From: Dyella_A sp051962475 | GTDB taxonomy: Bacteria; Pseudomonadota; Gammaproteobacteria; Xanthomonadales; Rhodanobacteraceae | Direction: 5' to 3' | Length of the DNA: 64,000 bases | Assembly (NCBI RefSeq): GCF_051962475.1 | Contig: NZ_JBQCCF010000028.1 | Coordinates: forward strand, 15,001 to 79,000 | Shown here: in pieces, positions 1 through 11,824 of the stretch | How the letters are laid out: each line of letters opens with the position of its first letter | How positions within the stretch are numbered: position 1 is the first letter of the stretch | Notes under the pieces: generated by a model | Database searches by the model: none | Seen by the model: only the letters and a program-made list of their open reading frames with translations | Told to the model about the DNA's origin: nothing | Translations under genes and position numbers: made by a program

Positions 1-81
1 TGGCGCGGCCTTCTCGGCGCACGCCGTCACGATCATGGCGATGGCCAGCGGCCATGCCAGTTTGCTTGGGTACCGTCCCAT
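1..81 (-). CDS. lipoprotein, 5' part only (cut by window edge)
   Basis: The first 27 codons of a gene that runs off the left edge are readable on the minus strand. The N terminus has a short basic start, a hydrophobic stretch (WPLAIAMIVTA) and a lipobox ending in Cys21 (VTAC), so the mature protein should be an acylated lipoprotein in the periplasm. It begins 31 bp after the DUF2892 gene, on the same strand, so it probably belongs to the sulfide oxidoreductase operon. Nothing of the mature domain is visible; a periplasmic adaptor or binding protein are guesses only. Confidence 0.6.
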   Translation of the reverse strand, partial: MGRYPSKLAWPLAIAMIVTACAEKAAP

Positions 82-112
82 CGTCGGAATCCGTGGCGTG
101 GTGTGGCCGTGC

Positions 113-319
113 TCAGGAAGGAAAGGCGCTGCCGTGCTTCACCCCGAGGCGCGCCAGCAGCCAGGCCAGCGGGCAGAAACCGGTAAAGGCCGACTGCAGC
201 AGGTTGGCGCCCACGAAGCCGGTCAGCAGCAGCCACCAGGGCGATACGGCGAGGCTCAGCACGATGCTCACCAGCACCATGGCGCCGGCGAACGCGAAGA
301 CGATGCGGTCGATGTTCAT
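113..319 (-). CDS. DUF2892 (YgaP-like) small membrane protein
   Basis: A 68-residue protein with two hydrophobic segments (about residues 5-28 and 29-52) around a PWWLLLTGFVGANLLQSAFTG core, which is the DUF2892 / YgaP transmembrane pattern, including the conserved FTGFCP. An upstream GTG (577) in the same frame lies inside the sulfide oxidoreductase gene, so the ATG at 319 is the sensible start; it follows the previous stop by 14 bp. DUF2892 domains are usually coupled to rhodaneses or sulfide oxidoreductases, which matches the upstream neighbour. A membrane role in sulfur-compound handling is inference. Confidence 0.8.
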   Translation of the reverse strand: MNIDRIVFAFAGAMVLVSIVLSLAVSPWWLLLTGFVGANLLQSAFTGFCPLAWLLARLGVKHGSAFPS

Positions 320-333
320 GGCGGTCTCCAGGG

Positions 334-1623
334 TCAGTGGCCGGCGCGCGGCGGCTTCAGCGAATGGATGCCCAGCGCCTTGAGCACGTAGGTTTCCACC
401 ACCGGGTGGGTGCGCCCGGTACGCACCTTCTGCAGGAAATACTTTTCGAAGGCGATCTTGGCCAGCCGCACCCATTTGCCCTTCTTCACCCACGCCACAT
501 TGCGCGGGGGAATCTGCGGCAGGGCGACGAACGCCGCGCCGGTCTCGCCCATGTCGGCCAGGCACACGGCGTTCCACGTGGCCTGCGCGTGCGGCGCCTT
601 GCCGGCGAGCTCATCGCGCAGGTTCTCGGCGATGGCGCTCACCATCGACTCGATCATGAAGCCGGTCTTGGGCGCGCCGGTAGGCACCGGCGTGGCTTCC
701 ACCGGCGGGATCGCCACGCATACGCCGGCGGCGAAGATGTTGGGGTAGGTGGGATTGCGCTGGTGCTGGTCGATCAGCACGAAACCGCGCGGGTTGGTGA
801 GGCCGGCCACGTTACGCACCGCATCCACGCCGGTGAACGCGGGAATCAGCATGGCGTAGTGGAACGGCAGCACGTGCGTGTGCGCCACGCCGCCCTTGGC
901 GTCCAGTTCATCGAGCTTGATCTGGCCCGCTTCGATCGCGCTGACCTTGGCGTTGGTGACCCAGCGGATATCGCGTTCACGCAGCGCCGATTCCAGCATG
1001 CCCTTCGAATCGCCCACGCCGCCCAGGCCCATGTGGCCGATGTACGGCTCGGCGGTGACGTAGGTCAGCGGCACCCGGTCGCGCAGCTTGCGACGGCGCA
1101 GGTCGGCGTCCACGATCATCGCGAACTCATAAGCCGGTCCGTAGCAACTGGCGCCCTGCACCGCGCCCACCACGAGCGGGCCGGGGTTCTCCAGGAACGC
1201 CTGGTAGGCGGTCCACGCCGTTTCGGCATGCGGGCCGGTGCACACCGACTGGGTGAAGCCGCCCTCGGGGCCGAAGCCGGGCACTTCGTCGAAGGCCAGC
1301 CGCGGCCCGGTGGTAATCACCAGGTAGTCGTACTCGAGCACCTGCCCATCGGCCAGTTGCAGGCGGTTCTCGGTCGGCAGGATCGAGTAAGCCGGCACCG
1401 CGGTGAATTCGATGCCCTGCTTTTGCAGCGGCTCGCGCACCTCCACGCGGATCTTCGCCGGCTCGCGCCAGCCCACCGCCACCCACGGGTTGGATGGGGT
1501 GAAGTTGAAATAGGGGCCATCGCCGACCAGTCGCACCTGATGGCCAGCACCCACCGCCGCCTTGATGTCGTAGGCGGCCGAGATGCCGCCCAACCCCGCA
1601 CCCAGAACAATGATCCGTGCCAT
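334..1623 (-). CDS. sqr: sulfide:quinone oxidoreductase
   Basis: A 429-residue flavoprotein that should oxidise sulfide and reduce membrane quinone. The N-terminal FAD Rossmann motif GAGLGG is at residues 8-13. Three cysteines fall where the catalytic cysteines of SQR are expected: Cys128 (SVCTG), Cys160 (GASCYGPAYE) and Cys354 (NAVCLAD). A flavin-binding segment with AAGVC sits near 298-302. The C terminus has basic and hydrophobic residues fitting monotopic membrane attachment. Flavocytochrome c sulfide dehydrogenase is less likely because no signal peptide is present. It is flanked by DUF2892 and DUF4396 membrane-protein genes on the same strand; quinol made here could feed the alternative complex III encoded nearby. 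Confidence 0.88.
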   Translation of the reverse strand: MARIIVLGAGLGGISAAYDIKAAVGAGHQVRLVGDGPYFNFTPSNPWVAVGWREPAKIRVEVREPLQKQGIEFTAVPAYSILPTENRLQLADGQVLEYDYLVITTGPRLAFDEVPGFGPEGGFTQSVCTGPHAETAWTAYQAFLENPGPLVVGAVQGASCYGPAYEFAMIVDADLRRRKLRDRVPLTYVTAEPYIGHMGLGGVGDSKGMLESALRERDIRWVTNAKVSAIEAGQIKLDELDAKGGVAHTHVLPFHYAMLIPAFTGVDAVRNVAGLTNPRGFVLIDQHQRNPTYPNIFAAGVCVAIPPVEATPVPTGAPKTGFMIESMVSAIAENLRDELAGKAPHAQATWNAVCLADMGETGAAFVALPQIPPRNVAWVKKGKWVRLAKIAFEKYFLQKVRTGRTHPVVETYVLKALGIHSLKPPRAGH

Positions 1624-1731
1624 GGCTCACGCCTCGCTTGCTACGTGATCCAAGCGTGGATGCAAGCGCGCGGGGAGCTGTTGAGCTGGGTCAAGAAACG
1701 CAGCGATGGCCAGGCGCTGACAAGGTTGACG

Positions 1732-2451
1732 CTACATCGCTTCCTTGATGCCGCGCCGGAGCAGCCAGGCGTTTACCGGGTAAGCGGTGAGGAAGCCGCA
1801 CAGCATGGCGATCTGCATCATGAACCAGAACACCGGCGTGCTCTTGTCCAGCCGATGGCCGAAGATCAGGAAGATCGCGATCGCCATCCATCCATACATG
1901 CCCACCTGCCACGCCGTCAGCGAGAGGGTGTCGGCCTTCAGCGCCGAGACGAACGCCTGGCCGGGCGACTGGTCGGTCATCGGCTTGATGGTGAAGTACT
2001 GGAAGGCGATGCCGATGACGAAGGCGGCGACGTAGTCGAGCAACCAGCCGGTGAGCAGCTCGCTGCCGAACCAGACGACGGGGAAGGCGAGCAGCAGCGA
2101 TTCGACCAGCAGGTCGCCCAAGGTGCAGCCGCTGCCACAGTGGCTGGCGGCCAGCGCCACGCTCTGTGGCGAGGGTTTTTTCTTGTTGTCGCCCTGGGTT
2201 CCCTGGTGCGATTCGCCGGGCGATTTGCTGTCGTCATGCTGGGCTGCGTTGCGGGCGCGTGGCCGTCCCCAGCGCCAATACGCCCACAGCCCCAACGGTC
2301 CGGCATACAGCGCGGTGACCGGCCACACCACGTGCATGATCGCCATCGGCTGGCGGTGGCCGCGCAGCATGTCCAGCACGATCCACAGCGCACAGGCCAC
2401 GGCGAGGGCGAGCGAAATCTGGGCGATCGTCGTCAACCACATGAGCGTCAT
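1732..2451 (-). CDS. DUF4396 multi-pass membrane protein
   Basis: A 239-residue membrane protein with a hydrophobic N-terminal pair of helices (residues 4-30 and 36-62), a polar lysine/serine-rich linker (about 70-100), then a His-Cys-rich motif (SHCGSGCTLGD) opening the DUF4396 domain with four further helices. The HCGSGC motif could bind metal or heme; that is inference. The start at 2451 is fixed by a strong AGGAGGT 2 nt upstream, whereas the longer frame has a Pro/Arg-rich leader. It sits upstream of the sulfide oxidoreductase gene with about a 108-bp gap. No function is established for the family. Confidence 0.8.
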   Translation of the reverse strand: MTLMWLTTIAQISLALAVACALWIVLDMLRGHRQPMAIMHVVWPVTALYAGPLGLWAYWRWGRPRARNAAQHDDSKSPGESHQGTQGDNKKKPSPQSVALAASHCGSGCTLGDLLVESLLLAFPVVWFGSELLTGWLLDYVAAFVIGIAFQYFTIKPMTDQSPGQAFVSALKADTLSLTAWQVGMYGWMAIAIFLIFGHRLDKSTPVFWFMMQIAMLCGFLTAYPVNAWLLRRGIKEAM

Positions 2452-2453
2452 GC

Positions 2454-2460
2454 ACCTCCT
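2454..2460 (-). promoter_or_regulatory. ribosome binding site of the DUF4396 gene
   Basis: AGGAGGT on the minus strand, immediately before GC-ATG. It is a near-perfect anti-Shine-Dalgarno match and decides the start of the downstream membrane protein against the longer in-frame alternative at 2502. Confidence 0.75.
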
Positions 2461-2550
2461 TCGGCGACCACGGTGCACCGGCCGCGGTGCAACTGCGGTC
2501 AACAGCCCGCGAAGGCGATGGAGGCGGACGGGACCATGTAGGGGCGCGGA

Positions 2551-3894
2551 TCAGTCGGTGCGCGCGCGGATGCGCCGTCCACGCCAGCGCATCAACGGCT
2601 GCGCCGTGGCGCCGTGCAGAATCACGCTGAGCACCACGGTGGTCACGGCCAGCGCGGTGACCATGGCGGCATCGTCGCCCTCCAGGCCATGGGTGAGCGC
2701 GTAGGCGAGGTAGTTGACGGTGCCGATGCCGCGAACGCCCAGCCACCCCATCAGCAGGCGTCGTGGTCGCGGTGCGCCCACACCGATCGTAGCGAGGTAG
2801 ACCGACGCGGGACGGATCAGTGCGAACAGCAGCAGCGCCACCGCGATCGCTTGCAAACTCCAGTGTTTTGCCAGCGCCGCGCCGGTGGCGAACACCAGAC
2901 TGGCGGCGAGGATGCGTTCGAGCGTGTCGCCGAACGAGAGCGCATCGGAGACCACCATCCCGATCGATTCAGTCGGACCCAGCGGGTCGTCGCTGCGGCC
3001 CGAGCGATCCACCAGAAACTCGGCCGGCGGATGCACGTCTTGCTCTTCCTGAGAGGGACGCTTGCGCGGGTGCCGCGCCACGATAAGCAGCTCGGCGCGA
3101 CGCAGCCCCACGCCGGCGGCGAACGCGGCGAGAAACACCGATGCCGACAGCCACTCGGCCACGGCATAGGACAGCATCACGATCGCCAGGGCGAGAAAGT
3201 CGCTCGGTGCGGCGTCGTTGGTGATCGCCTTCACTTGCGTTCCGAGCAGGCCAAGTCCGAATCCGAGGCCGCCGCCCACCGCCAGCCCCACCGGCAGTGA
3301 CCACACGATCTCGCTCATCAGCCAGTGCCCGAGTGTGGCGCTGGAAATTCCCTCAGGCTGGCCCAGCAGCGCCAGTGCGAGCACGAGGAAGGGCAGTGCC
3401 GCGCCGTCGTTGAGGCCGGCCTCGACCGACAGCGCGCCGCGCATCGCGTCGCGGTCGTTGGCGTCGCCCACGGTGATCATGCCGGCCAGCACTGGATCGG
3501 TCGGGGCGATCATCGCGGCGCAGATCAGCGCCACCGCCCAACCGGTGCCGAAGATCCAGTGCATCGCGAGGCAGACTCCGGCAATGCACACCAGCATGGC
3601 CGGGAAGGCGAGGCGCCAGCCGGTGCGCCACGCGATGTGGCGAAAGCCCACCCGCAGGTTGAGCCCGCCGATGAACAGCGACACCACCAGCGCCAGCTCG
3701 CTTGCGATCGCCAACCAGCCAGGGTGCTCCGGAAAGTCCAGCCACACCACGTCGAGAAACCAGGGCACGGCGACGATGCCGGCACCGAGGAACAGCCAGA
3801 ACGAGGTGATCGGCAGGCGCCGGATCCAGCCGGAGGTGAGTCCCGCGCCGAGCAGCAGCACGCCACACGCCGCGATCCATGCGATGAGGCTCAC
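2551..3894 (-). CDS. CPA1-type Na+(K+)/H+ antiporter
   Basis: A 447-residue inner-membrane antiporter with about twelve hydrophobic segments. Two family signatures are visible: APTDPVLA with the ion-binding Asp near residue 133, and EAGLNDGAALP near 159-169, as in NhaP/CPA1 exchangers. A hydrophilic loop rich in Arg, Glu and Pro (about 275-310) interrupts the helices, and there is no long cytosolic C-terminal regulatory domain. Role: exchange of cytosolic cations against protons for pH and salt homeostasis. It lies between the BrkB gene upstream and the DUF4396 gene downstream on the same strand. Na+ versus K+ specificity cannot be read from the sequence. Confidence 0.87.
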   Translation of the reverse strand: MSLIAWIAACGVLLLGAGLTSGWIRRLPITSFWLFLGAGIVAVPWFLDVVWLDFPEHPGWLAIASELALVVSLFIGGLNLRVGFRHIAWRTGWRLAFPAMLVCIAGVCLAMHWIFGTGWAVALICAAMIAPTDPVLAGMITVGDANDRDAMRGALSVEAGLNDGAALPFLVLALALLGQPEGISSATLGHWLMSEIVWSLPVGLAVGGGLGFGLGLLGTQVKAITNDAAPSDFLALAIVMLSYAVAEWLSASVFLAAFAAGVGLRRAELLIVARHPRKRPSQEEQDVHPPAEFLVDRSGRSDDPLGPTESIGMVVSDALSFGDTLERILAASLVFATGAALAKHWSLQAIAVALLLFALIRPASVYLATIGVGAPRPRRLLMGWLGVRGIGTVNYLAYALTHGLEGDDAAMVTALAVTTVVLSVILHGATAQPLMRWRGRRIRARTD

Positions 3895-3931
3895 GGCTGC
3901 GTTCTCCTATGCGCAGCTGATGTGCACCTCG

Positions 3932-4786
3932 TCACTGCGTCGGCCTGGCATGCGCCGCCGGCCGCTCGCGTTCGCCGCGCACCTGCGCCAGGCCGTGGCT
4001 GAGTTCGGCGCCCATCAACACGATCAGCGAGGCGTAGTAGACCCACATCAGCAGCACCACGATGGCGCTGGCCGGCCCGTAGGCGCCGCCTATCTTGGAG
4101 CGCTCGATGTACATGGCGATGAGAAACTTGCCGGCCATGAACAGCAGCGAGGTGAGCGCTCCACCACGCACCGCGTCGCGCCATGCGATCTGCGCGTCGG
4201 GCAGAAAGCGGTACATCGCGCCGAACGCGATCCACAACACCAGTGCGGCCACCGCGTTCTCCAGTGCCAGCCAGCCGAGGCTGCCGCTGGGTACCACCAG
4301 GCTGATCAGCGCGGTAAGCGCGAACGAGACGATCACCAGAAAGCCGACGCCCACCAGTACGCCGATCGCGCGGGCGCGTGCCAGCAGCCAGCCGGTGAGC
4401 GCCTTGCCCGGGCGCGATTCGATGTCCCACACGCGATTGAGCGTGCTCTGCATCTGCGCGAACACCGCCGAGGCGCTGAACAGGGTAATGCCCAGTCCGA
4501 CCAGGCCGAGCAGGTGCCCGAGCTGCGGCCGTTCGCGTGCGCTATGGATCACCAGCCGCGCCGCGGCGGCGCCGTCGTTGCCGACGATGGCAGCCATCGT
4601 CTGGGTGAGCTGCTGCTCCATCCCCGGGCGCACGGCCGACATTGCCCACAGGAACAGCACGAGCACCGGCGCGAAGGAGAACGCCGAGTAGAACGCGAGC
4701 GCGGCGGCGCGGGTAAAGAGTTCGTCGTCCCAGAAGCCGGAGAACACCTTCCGGACCAGGCGAAGGATCTGCTGCATCGAGAGCAT
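3932..4786 (-). CDS. YihY/BrkB-family inner-membrane protein
   Basis: A 284-residue protein with the YihY/BrkB layout: an N-terminal DELFTRAAALAFYSAFSFAP segment, then about six helices and a GGAYGPASAIVVLLMWVYYASLIVL segment near the end, followed by a polar tail. The N-terminal 56 residues of the longer open frame are Arg/Ser-rich with no family similarity, so the ATG at 4786 was chosen (ATG at 4777 is possible). Some family members were once called RNase BN, but that assignment was withdrawn; the transport or envelope role is not known. The stop lies 37 bp before the antiporter start, so co-transcription is likely. Confidence 0.83.
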   Translation of the reverse strand: MLSMQQILRLVRKVFSGFWDDELFTRAAALAFYSAFSFAPVLVLFLWAMSAVRPGMEQQLTQTMAAIVGNDGAAAARLVIHSARERPQLGHLLGLVGLGITLFSASAVFAQMQSTLNRVWDIESRPGKALTGWLLARARAIGVLVGVGFLVIVSFALTALISLVVPSGSLGWLALENAVAALVLWIAFGAMYRFLPDAQIAWRDAVRGGALTSLLFMAGKFLIAMYIERSKIGGAYGPASAIVVLLMWVYYASLIVLMGAELSHGLAQVRGERERPAAHARPTQ

Positions 4787-5080
4787 GCGAAGCGAGGATC
4801 GTGGCGAAGGGGCCGCACCGTAGCATCGGTCGCAGTCGCCGGAACGTGAGTGCGCCTGCGCGCCGGCCAGGCCGATGCCGACATCACTGTGCGATGTGCC
4901 GATCGCAAGAAGCCGCGCGCCATCGCCTTCATGCACTGTTGATCTGCGCTCCACTTCCCGCTGCGTAGAGTCCGCACACAGCGCACGTCACCTCCGTTCG
5001 CGTCCACCGAGGCCTCGCGCTGCGGCGGCGATCCGTGGCCGGGGTTTCCGACGGCGTGACGACAACAACGGGAGCCCGCC

Positions 5081-5578
5081 ATGAAAAGACGCGCCGTGTT
5101 CAGCGCCACCGATATGTCTGTCGTTCGCGAGGCGATGCACGCCGCCCGTGCGTCCGGCATCGCCAACGACGACATCTCGCTGATCGCCCGTTCGGACATC
5201 GAGGTGGAAAGCATTCCCGACGACCGCAAGGTGGCCGATGGCGACTTCTATCCCGCCGCAGTGCGTGGCGCCGTGGGTGGCGGCGTGGTCGGCCTGCTCG
5301 CCGGGCTGGTGGCGGTGGTCGCCGCGCCCATCGGCATCACCGTGGCCGGCGTGGTCGGTCTGGGCCTGGCCGGCGCGTCGCTGGGGACCTGGTCGTCGGC
5401 GCTCGCCGGTTCGACCGTGCCCGATCCGGTGCGCCGCGAGTTCGAGGACGAGATCGCGCAGGGCCGCATCCTGGTGGTGATCGATGGCGATGAGGAGATC
5501 CTGCCCGTCGCGATCGCCGCGATCTCGGCGACACGGGCCGTCCATCTGCCGTTCGATCGACCCACGGTGATGACGTGA
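5081..5578 (+). CDS. glycine-zipper membrane protein of unknown function
   Basis: A 165-residue protein. Residues 1-55 look like a soluble alpha/beta domain; residues 60-108 form a Gly/Ala/Val-rich hairpin (GAVGGGVVGLLAGLVAVV) of the glycine-zipper type; the rest is soluble again. This resembles general-stress or DUF1269-like membrane proteins of proteobacteria, but no specific family is certain. The ATG at 5081 follows GGGAG by 6 nt. It lies 40 bp before actA on the same strand and is divergent from the BrkB gene, so the respiratory operon may be transcribed from its promoter; that link is inference. Confidence 0.7.
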   Translation: MKRRAVFSATDMSVVREAMHAARASGIANDDISLIARSDIEVESIPDDRKVADGDFYPAAVRGAVGGGVVGLLAGLVAVVAAPIGITVAGVVGLGLAGASLGTWSSALAGSTVPDPVRREFEDEIAQGRILVVIDGDEEILPVAIAAISATRAVHLPFDRPTVMT

Positions 5579-5618
5579 GCGTGCGTTCGCTCCCACCCGA
5601 TCGACTTGCGCCCGTGGC

Positions 5619-6262
5619 ATGAGCCAAGTGTTCTCGCCGCGGGCGGGCCTGTATGTGCTGCTCGCCCTTTTCGCGCTGGTGCTGACCGCCGGCGGCGCGT
5701 TCGCCGGGTGGCGTGCACTCACCGCCGAGCCGCACGCGCGCGACGCGGCGGTCAACCAGCCGGTGCCGTTCAGTCACGCACACCACGTGGGCGAGGTGGG
5801 CCTGGACTGCCGCTACTGCCACAGCACGGTCGAGACCTCCGCCTACGCCGGCATGCCACCGATCTCCACCTGCATGACCTGTCACTCGCAGCTGTTCACC
5901 GACCAACCGATGCTGCGCCCGCTGGTGCGCAGCTGGCAGACGCACGTGCCGCTGCAGTGGAACCGGGTCAACCAGCTGCCCGACTTCGTCTACTTCAACC
6001 ACAGCATCCACGTGGCCAAAGGCGTGGGCTGCGTGAGCTGCCACGGACGGGTCGACCGCATGCCGCTGATGCGGCGCACCGCGTCGCTGTCGATGCAGTG
6101 GTGCCTGCAATGTCATCGCGCGCCGCAGCGGTACCTGCGTCCGCGCTCGAAGGTGTTCGACCTGGCCTGGCAGCCGGAGCATCAGCAGACGCTGGGGCTG
6201 GCGCTGATCCGTCGCTACGACATCCACACCTCGCGGCTCACCGACTGCTCGGTATGTCACCG

Positions 6263-6266
<4 letters not shown>
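5619..6266 (+). CDS. actA: alternative complex III pentaheme cytochrome ActA
   Basis: A 215-residue membrane-anchored multiheme cytochrome c, the periplasmic electron-exit subunit of alternative complex III (quinol:cytochrome c/oxidase oxidoreductase). An N-terminal signal-anchor spans about residues 10-30. Five CxxCH heme sites are visible: C64-H68, C85-H89, C138-H142, C162-H166 and C210-H214, the last two residues from the C terminus. The heme count and order fit the known ActA pattern. The start has a weak ribosome binding site. The stop overlaps the actB start as ATGA, and the next subunits follow in canonical ACIII order. Confidence 0.93.
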
Positions 6267-9243
<2,977 letters not shown>

Positions 9244-9247
<4 letters not shown>

Positions 9248-10617
9248 GCGCGCTGGACCCACGAGTGGATGGCGCCGCCGCACCGGCGATCGACCCGCGC
9301 GCCACGATGGCCGACGTCACCGCGCACACCAGCGACCTGGTGCTGGAACGCCCGGCCGGGCGGACCTGGCTGATCTGCTTCGCCATCGCACTGCTGCTTA
9401 CCGGCGTGCTGGCCGCGGGAATCTGGCGGCTGCTGCTCAAGGGCGTGGGCATCTGGGGACTGAACATCCCGGCCGCGTGGGCCTTTGCCATCACCAACTA
9501 CGTGTGGTGGATCGCCATCGGCATGGGCGGCACCTTCATTTCCGCAGGGCTCTACTTGACCCGCCAGGACTGGCGCTCCGGGCTCAACCGCTTTGCCGAG
9601 TCGATGACGGTCTGCGCGGTGTCGGTGTCGGGCATCTTCCCGATCCTGCACCTGGGCCGGCCGTGGTTCTTCTACTGGCTGATGCCGTACCCCAACCGCA
9701 TGGGCGTGTGGCCGCAGTGGCGCAGTTCGCTGCTGTGGGATTTCTTCGCCATCGTGGCCTACCTGCTGGTATCGCTGATGTACTGGTACGTGGGGCTGAT
9801 CCCCGATCTGGCGACGCTGCGCGACCGCGCCCGCAAGCGCTGGAAGCAGGTGACGTACGGCTTGTTCGCGCTCGGCTGGCGCGGCGACGCCGGGCATTGG
9901 GCGCGCTACGAGCGGCTGAGCCTGGTGCTGGCGGGCCTGTCGGTGCCGCTGGTGTTCTCGGTGCACAGCATGGTGGCGCTGGATTTTTCCGAGGGCCTGC
10001 TGCCGGGCTGGCACTCCACGCTGTTCCCGCCGTTCTTCATCGCCGGGGCACTGTTCTCCGGCTTTGCGATGGCGCTGGTGTTGGGCATTCCGCTGCGCCG
10101 CTGGTACCACCTGGAGGCATACATCACCGAGCGCCACCTGGACAACCTGGCCCGGCTGATGCTCGCCGCAGGGTTGGTGGTGGGCTACAGCTACGCCACC
10201 GAGCTGTTCACCGCGTTCTACAGCATGGATCGCTTCGAGATCGCCGAGGCGAAGGACCGCCTGTTCGGCGCCTACGCCTGGATGTTCTGGCTGATCGTCG
10301 GCTGCAACGTGGTGTCGATCCAGGCCTTGTGGTCGCCGCGCGTGCGGCGCAACCGCACGGCACTGATGGTGATCGGCATCCTGGTGCTGATCGGCATGTG
10401 GTTCGAGCGCCTGCTGCTGATCCTCAACAGCCTGTACCACGGCGCGCTGCCCTCATCCTGGGGCATGTTCTATCCCACGATGTGGGATCTGGCCTTCCTG
10501 GCCGGATCGATCGGGCTGTTCTTCCTGCTGCTGCTGATCCTGCTGCGCTGGGTACCGATGCTCTCGATGTTCGAGCTGCGCAAGTTGATCCACGCCCGTG
10601 GCGGAGCCGTGCGATGA
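9244..10617 (+). CDS. actC: alternative complex III NrfD-like quinol-site subunit ActC
   Basis: A 457-residue polytopic protein of the NrfD/PsrC family with about ten transmembrane segments; it should hold the quinol-oxidation site of ACIII. Conserved-looking elements include the early NIPAAWAFAITNYVWWIAIGMGGTF region split over two helices and LPGWHSTLFPPFF near mid-protein. The start is a GTG at 9244 inside a GTGA overlap with actB, with GAGGAAA just upstream; the next Met in frame (9307) would leave the polar N-terminal tail shorter. It overlaps actD by 4 nt. Confidence 0.92.
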
Positions 10618-11150
10618 CGCCTTCGAGCCCGTGCGGATGGATGGTGCAGCTGGCGGATGCCGACACGTTGCTGCAGGCCGTGCAGCGGCTGCGCGCGGCG
10701 GGCGTGCGGCGACTGCACGCGTACGCACCGCTGGCCGTGCCGGGGCTGGCCGAACTGCTGCCTCCGCGGCGCCGGGTGGTGCCGTGGGCGGCACTGCTCG
10801 GCGGGCTGTGCGGCGGGCTCGGCACGCTGGCGCTGCAGTACTACTCGGCGGTGATCGACTACCCGGTGCGCGTGGGCGGTCGTCCCTACGCCAGCTGGCC
10901 GGCGTTCGTGCCGGCGGCGCTGGAGATGACGCTGCTGTTCACCGCCGGCTTCGCCGTGCTCGCCATGCTGATCGCCAATCGCCTGCCGCGCTGGTACCAC
11001 CCGGCGTTCAACGTCGAGCCGTTCGCACTGGCCAGCCAGGATGGCTTCTTCGTGGTGGTGGATACCGGCGACCCACGCTGCGATCCGCATCGGCTCGCCG
11101 ATCTGCTGCACGATCTCGACCCGGTGGCCACCCACCCGGTGGCGCCATGA
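10614..11150 (+). CDS. actD: alternative complex III membrane subunit ActD (DUF3341)
   Basis: A 178-residue protein with a cytoplasmic alpha/beta N-terminal domain (about 1-55, ending LPPRRR), two transmembrane helices (about 57-80 and 100-123) and a C-terminal soluble tail with RWYHPAFNVEPFALASQDGFF split by the helix end. This is the DUF3341 architecture of ActD. In known complexes it is an integral subunit without cofactors. ATGA overlaps join it to actC and actE. Confidence 0.9.
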   Translation: MTPSSPCGWMVQLADADTLLQAVQRLRAAGVRRLHAYAPLAVPGLAELLPPRRRVVPWAALLGGLCGGLGTLALQYYSAVIDYPVRVGGRPYASWPAFVPAALEMTLLFTAGFAVLAMLIANRLPRWYHPAFNVEPFALASQDGFFVVVDTGDPRCDPHRLADLLHDLDPVATHPVAP

Positions 11151-11824
11151 AGGCGCGGCGGCTCTTGGTGTGCCTTCTCCCGCTGCTGGCCTTGGCCGGC
11201 TGCGAGCGGGCGATGCACGACATGTATCAGCAGCCCAAGGACGGGCCCGGCAAAGCCAGCTCGCTGTTCGCCGACGGCAGCGCCCAGCGCCACGCTCCGG
11301 CCGGTGCCGTCGCCTACAGCCAGGCCGAGGCCGCCGACACCTCCGGCGGCCGGCACGGTCGTGTGGTGGAACCGCGTTACCACGCCGAGCTCGCCGTGCC
11401 GATCGACGACCAGGGCGCCAGCCGCGTGCAGGGGGCCAGCGACCCGGCGCCGCGCGCCAATCCGCTGGCGATCACGCCGGCGCTGCTCGCGCGCGGGCAG
11501 CAACGCTACGAGATCTACTGTTCGGCGTGCCACGGGCTCGATGGCCGCGGCGACGGCATGGTGGTGCAGCGCGGCTTTCCCGCGCCGCCGACTTACCACA
11601 GCGAGCGCCTGCGCCAGGCGCCGGACAGCCACTTCTATAACGTGATCACGCACGGCTACGGTGTGATGTACCCGTACGCCGATCGGGTCGCCCCGCGCGA
11701 TCGCTGGGCGATCGTGGCCTACATCCGTGCGCTGCAGCTGAGCCAGCACGTGCCGGCCGCAAAGCTGAGCGCGCAGGGCCGCGCCGTGCTCGACGCCGCC
11801 AACCAGCGTGGAGCGCGCCGATGA
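11147..11824 (+). CDS. actE: alternative complex III monoheme cytochrome c lipoprotein ActE
   Basis: A 225-residue lipoprotein: signal peptide with lipobox LLALAGC and acylated Cys19, a linker rich in Ala and Gln, then one class I cytochrome c domain with CSACH at 125-129 and a likely axial Met in the GVMYPYADR segment. It is the periplasmic monoheme subunit that, with ActA, hands electrons to the partner oxidase. Tyr-Met-Tyr-Gln near residue 24-30 (DMYQQPK) is a familiar ActE feature. It overlaps actD and actF by four bases each. Confidence 0.92.
   Translation: MKARRLLVCLLPLLALAGCERAMHDMYQQPKDGPGKASSLFADGSAQRHAPAGAVAYSQAEAADTSGGRHGRVVEPRYHAELAVPIDDQGASRVQGASDPAPRANPLAITPALLARGQQRYEIYCSACHGLDGRGDGMVVQRGFPAPPTYHSERLRQAPDSHFYNVITHGYGVMYPYADRVAPRDRWAIVAYIRALQLSQHVPAAKLSAQGRAVLDAANQRGARR

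Noticed and set aside
337..2541. 734-residue open frame on the plus strand
   Set aside because: It lies antisense to sqr and the DUF4396 gene and is His/Arg/Gly-rich with no motif; a GC-rich shadow.
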